A DNA stretch of 64,000 bases from Isoetes taiwanensis. Taxonomy: Eukaryota > Streptophyta > Lycopodiopsida > Isoetales > Isoetaceae. The notes beneath the pieces were generated by a model. That model was given only the letters and a program-made list of their open reading frames with translations. It was not told the DNA's origin and ran no database searches. The stretch lies in contig JAJEKV010000060.1 in assembly GCA_021234155.1 (NCBI GenBank), forward strand, positions 5,852,323 through 5,916,322. Reading direction: 5' to 3'. Position numbers and translations under genes: made by a program. Shown piece by piece: positions 60,526 to 64,000 of the stretch (the first letter of the stretch is position 1; each line of letters begins with the position of its first letter).

Positions 60526-61044
60526 CTAAGGATGCTCCCCCCGAATCCTGCGGGCGAGGGCTAAATCCTTAGGCATGATAGTGACCCTCTTTGCGTGGAT
60601 GGCGCAAAGATTAGCGTCACCAAAAAGCGCCACCAAATAGGACTCCGCAGCCTCTTGGAGTGCCAAAATAGCAAATGTCTGGAAGCGGAGGTCGGTCTTA
60701 AACTCCTGTGCAATCTCCTGTACCAACCTCTAGAAGGGGAGCTTCCGTATCAGAAGTTGGGTCGACTTCTGAAACTTACGGATCTCCCGTAAGGCAACAG
60801 TGCCGGGTCGGTACCGATGGGGCTTCCTCTGTGGAGCAGGGTTTGGAGGCGGCCCCCTTTTTGCAGGTACAGTTTTGGCCCCAACAACTGGTCGGGACGC
60901 GTCCACTCGCTCCTGCCTCCGACCGGAGCTCGCATTCTTCCCAAAAGCTCCGACAGTCTTTAGTTTTTCCTTGTATTGACTGCCGGATTTGCGGGCCACG
61001 GCCTTCCTCCGGTGCTTAGCGGTTAGTGTGCTTTCGGTGGCCAT
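60526..61044 (-). pseudogene. histone H3-like ORF with a long divergent tail and one internal stop
   Basis: Residues 74-104 ([31 protein letters not shown]) and the part after the stop ([50 protein letters not shown]) form an almost complete H3 fold close to canonical H3/H3.3. At 60,730-60,732 TAG stands where H3 has Gln in LPFQRL, the only break in 173 codons. The 73-residue N-tail is about twice the usual length and unlike H3, keeping only an ARKS at 17-20. Loop 1 has normal H3 length, so I do not call it CENH3. No introns. It starts within a TAATG overlap with the reconstructed end of the preceding ORF. Confidence 0.85.
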
Positions 61045-61787
61045 TATTGCCCACTCGGATGCTCACGCACCTGCTGTCCGAAATTGCTCTGTCGGGCCTT
61101 CTCCGCTTTCTCCGTTCTATCCTATCCTGCTCTTCCGGGAATTCAGGGCTCTCTAAGATCTTCTTCAACTTTGGGCGAAATGTTGTCTTTAGCGCTCTGG
61201 CCGAAGAAGTTGACGCATGTACCCCGGTTAGGCGCTTGGGCCATATCAATGCGGATCGTCGTTAAGTAATCGGTGATATGTCGAGAATCGGGAGCTCCCA
61301 CATGAAAACTCACGGAGGCTTCATGCCACCCGATCTGAGGGGAAGTTCAATAGCCCGGCCATCAATAACGGCGACTCCATCCCCAAGGTACCAGTACTCC
61401 CTCCCTCGAGCTGCCGTATCGGCCCGCTCTATCTCCCGTTTATCGTCCTCCCTGGCCACTCCTCATACGGTCGGCCTCATCCCTAATGCCCCCCTCCTCG
61501 GTGTGGCCTTCACATTCGGGAGGGTAAAACTTAATCAACATCATGACCAAGTCGGGTTGCTCGGCCATGGTGTAAGGTAGCTGGCGGAGGTTCAGTCGGA
61601 TCAGAAACGGCTCGGAGAAGTGGTAGATGGGGTATGGGATTCTATCATTGTTCTCGAACCGGTTCACCAACTCGTCCAGAAGTATATCAATAAAAGCCGG
61701 GTCAGTAGCCATATGCCGGGCGATCAAGGCATAGATCTCGGCTATGGTGAGGGTAGAGGGGTCCGGAGCGCTCTTAGTGTTGGCCAT
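61045..61787 (-). pseudogene. decayed ORF upstream of the H3-like gene
   Basis: From ATG 61,787 (MANTKSAPDPSTLTIAEIYA) the frame is open for 115 codons, to TAA at 61,440. Coding continues in a second frame (REYWYLGDGVAVIDGRAIELP) and a third (RHITDYLTTIRIDMAQAPNR), ending near TAA 61,043-61,045. Its layout (helical start, then a segment with TDPAFIDILLDELVNRF) recalls the start of the 458-aa protein (HPDYAGFLDFYMEEM), so the two may be distant paralogues. The family is unknown. Upstream, TATAACGGCCA at about 61,966-61,976 is near the plant MSA motif (AACGG core). Confidence 0.5.
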
Positions 61788-62077
61788 GGCTATGGCGCTA
61801 AGGTCCAAAAGGATAGGCGGTAAAGCGCTTGCGGCTAGGGGAGCGGTAACGAAGGCGCTAGGGTTAGCGAGGAACAAGGGCGACGAAGCAGGGTCAAATC
61901 TGGCGGCGATGGCGGGCGTCAGTTCCGGCAGGCGAAGGCGCTGAAGGCAAGGCGGAAATGAAAAACTATAACGGCCAGTTAACTTTTGAAATTTTAAAAT
62001 TTTCCTTATTAACTTTTTTTTTTTCTTAAAAAAATTTATCTGGCCGGAAAAATCTAGCAAAACATACGGTTAGGGCC

Positions 62078-62275
62078 GGCTGCATTCTACGCCTCCCACC
62101 GTGGATCGGGTCGACGAAAAGCAAGCGGCGGTTGACTTTTCGGGCCCGTTGACTTCGCGACAGTGCGGTCGAGCGCCCGGCTGCATTTTCGGTCTCCCAC
62201 CTCGACCGCATAGGCGATGAAATTCAAGCGGCGCTCGAAGTTGACTTTTCGGGCCTTCCCTTGACCATTTTTCCG
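62078..62275. repeat. ~101-bp degenerate tandem duplication
   Basis: GGCTGCATT...CTCCCACC...AAGCGGCG...TTGACTTTTCGGGCC occurs at 62,078 and again at 62,179, with indels. Confidence 0.7.
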
Positions 62276-62285
62276 CCAGCGACGA

Positions 62286-62561
62286 CTGTCCTAGGGTATT
62301 TGGGGTACGCCCGATCCAATGGAACCACTTTCTCCTTCATTTGAACTACCTACAAGAATTTATAGTTCTTCCGAACTTGGGGCCTCCAGTCGCCCTAACT
62401 TCTTTAAAGCTACAATTTCTTAGTTTAACCTAACACAGAACCAAACATCAAAGAGGACTAACAACACATTAGCTTAGCCTCCTCCTAACTACCGGGCTAA
62501 CGAGTTAGTGTTTGGTCAGTGCTATGATTTCGTGCAACCGAAATCACGGCTCTGACTACCA
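62286..62561 (-). other. retroelement-type leader with primer-binding site
   Basis: In minus sense TGGTAGTCAGAGCC (62,548-62,561) lies two bases after an LTR end and resembles the initiator-Met PBS TGGTATCAGAGCC. A GATTTCGG...CGAAATC stem follows. The rest lacks ORFs, as expected for a leader. Confidence 0.65.
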
Positions 62562-62563
62562 AC

Positions 62564-62669
62564 TGTGGCGGCCCTTGAATATATCATTACCCCGGTAGGT
62601 ATATACATACGGACTCTCCCTCGAAACCAGACTTGCCATGAGCAGGGCCCTCCATCTGACCCGGGCCAT
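62564..62669 (-). repeat. chromovirus-like LTR end, truncated
   Basis: TGTGGCGGCCCTTGAATATA and GACTTGCCATGAGCAGGG resemble 47,143-47,255. It is cut at 62,669/62,670 by the next element. It is the PBS-side end of a minus-oriented 5' LTR. Confidence 0.75.
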
Positions 62670-64000
62670 TGTTGCCCCCAAAGGGCAACATACATACTAA
62701 TCATTGGTTTATGTTTGAAGATTAGGTCAAAGTTTGGAAGACCTTGATAGGGGACATTGATGTTGAAGTCAAATTTGGGAAAAGAGAACTTATTTTGAAG
62801 TCAAACTATGCACTAGAAAACTCTGGGTTGACTAAAGATTGGAAGGCATTTTTTGAAGATTGGAAGTTCAAAGTTTGGAAGACCCCATGGTATTTGATCC
62901 CATTCCCTAGCCATTCTCACTCATTTTTATTCTTGCCCCTTGAAATTTTCTAGCCTTCTTTTTCCCTATATCTATACTCCCTTTTGTTCACTCTTGCATA
63001 CCCTATCATATCTTGCCTAATTTTTCTTTCCCAATACATCTTTTTTACTATATTTGCCAAGGTGATCATCCTAAATATTTCTTTATCCACATTCTCCTTT
63101 CATTTCATTACCATTAAGATATTTCTCTATCATTACCCATGCACATCCTTTTGAGTTCCCACCATTCTATTCTTTCTTACTCCATACTCTCTTACTCTCT
63201 TGGATCCCATTTGTTTTCTTCTTCTTACTCCATGGTGACCATTGCTTAAGGTATTTGTGCCACTCATTATAGCCCCAAATGGACTTCAAACTTGAAAAAT
63301 CACATGGCTATAGTTCCTCATGGTCCAAATTGCTAGATTTCCATATTATAATTGAATTATCCCTAAAAGACCTTGTCCGAAATTTCTAAAATGCCAAAAT
63401 ACGGGCATATTCGGGCATATACTCCTCAAAATACGCAAACCGTATCGTGAGTTTTGCCAAAAAAATACGGTCTTCAACCCTAGGATTTGGAAATCTGCTT
63501 ATATCCTGCCGGAATTGGATCCTACCGCTCTGTAACCTATCTATTCTTGGATTCCCGCTCATTATCTACCCAACAAGCCTAAATTTAAGACCTAATATTC
63601 TGGAACCGTTAATACTAAGAATAAATACATGGGAAACATCTACAGAAGTTTCGAAGGCCCAGAAGTATTGAAGCGTCCATTACCATGGCAGTGCATGATT
63701 TCTTGATGATCTCCAAGCTATCTGAGCATTCCTTAGCCATTGGCAATGATTCATGGCTAATATTCTTCCATAAATTATTTTCCCAAGATTTTTAACTGAG
63801 TTTATTGCTTGAATAGCATGAACACAGTATTATTATGATTATTTGATTGATACATCAATGAAAATCCCCTGTCAAGTTTGAAAATTTGATCTTTCATTAT
63901 TTCTGCAACTTTTTGCCACCAAAACATTGTTACAGAAGCATTTTTCGTGATTCAAACTACTATTTTATCTTTTGCACATGCTTTTAGGCTCTATTTAGAC
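62670..64000 (+). repeat. Tat-like Gypsy LTR, runs off the window
   Basis: It starts TGTTGCCCCCAAAGGG, a TGTTGCC...GGGCAACA palindrome matching the start of the 34.6-46.7 kb element's LTR in minus sense. It shares AGTTTGGAAGAC and GATTGGAAGGCATT blocks with it. No ORF. The right end is outside the window. Confidence 0.6.

Noticed and set aside
60526-61044. CENH3 (centromeric histone) identity
   Set aside because: Loop 1 is of ordinary H3 length and the fold is close to canonical H3; only the tail is divergent.

Overview
The window is nuclear DNA from a land plant with a large, repeat-rich genome. Evidence: nested LTR retrotransposons of both Gypsy lineages (a Tat-like element and a chromodomain chromovirus) and one Copia, plant-type L1 LINEs, several MITEs, a pogo-like DDE transposase, and pieces of plant genes (phenylalanine ammonia-lyase, a SUVH4/KRYPTONITE-like H3K9 methyltransferase). 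The YADD LINE fragments with a (TTCC)n tail and the kilobase-scale LTRs suggest a fern, gymnosperm or other non-angiosperm, but I cannot name the species. No rRNA, intact tRNA or CRISPR was seen.

Layout. 1-3.4 kb: AT-rich, with exon-like coiled-coil coding remnants on the minus strand. 3.47-12.1 kb: a ~4.36 kb tandem duplication; each copy carries a LINE reverse-transcriptase fragment, and only the second continues to the LINE 3' end. 12.99-13.31 kb: a long-arm foldback MITE. 13.57-17.2 kb: 2.1 copies of a ~1.02 kb unit fusing SUVH4-like exons (+) to the end of a PAL gene (-), followed by a longer broken PAL copy. 17.3-18.9 kb: GC-richer DNA with a GGAATCACCGCG minisatellite, two possible host exons and a perfect 46-bp-arm hairpin. 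18,965-25,874: a full-length L1-type LINE with a 17-bp target-site duplication (TSD), an intact 1218-aa ORF2 and an ORF1 broken by one base. 27,156-31,851: a minus-strand Copia with LTRs, PBS, PPT and TSD ATTAC, lacking gag and carrying a hAT-type MITE.

33.6-47.1 kb: a minus-strand pogo-like transposase split by a 12-kb Tat-like Gypsy element (34,609-46,658; TSD GATGC). Its pol has an extra RNase H domain between protease and RT. Its left LTR was later hit by a 322-bp MITE and a 1.1-kb 5'-truncated LINE. 47,143-53,276: a chromovirus with its 3' LTR, cut off at the gag end. 53.3-58.5 kb: AT-rich, with MITEs, foldback hairpins sharing an ATAACGCCCT/AGGGCGTTAT signature, and short tandem repeats.

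58.5-62.1 kb is the least familiar part. It is a GC-rich minus-strand cassette: a decayed ORF whose reconstructed end overlaps the next start as TAATG, a histone H3-like ORF with a 73-residue divergent tail and one internal TAG, and an intact 458-aa protein of unknown family with an internal repeat. Immediately upstream (minus sense) lie a retroelement-type leader, a PBS-like site and an LTR start. At 62,670 a second Tat-like LTR begins and runs to the window end.

Most coding capacity is transposon-derived. The only long intact ORFs are LINE ORF2, the 458-aa protein and segments of the LTR elements; the recognisable host genes are broken.
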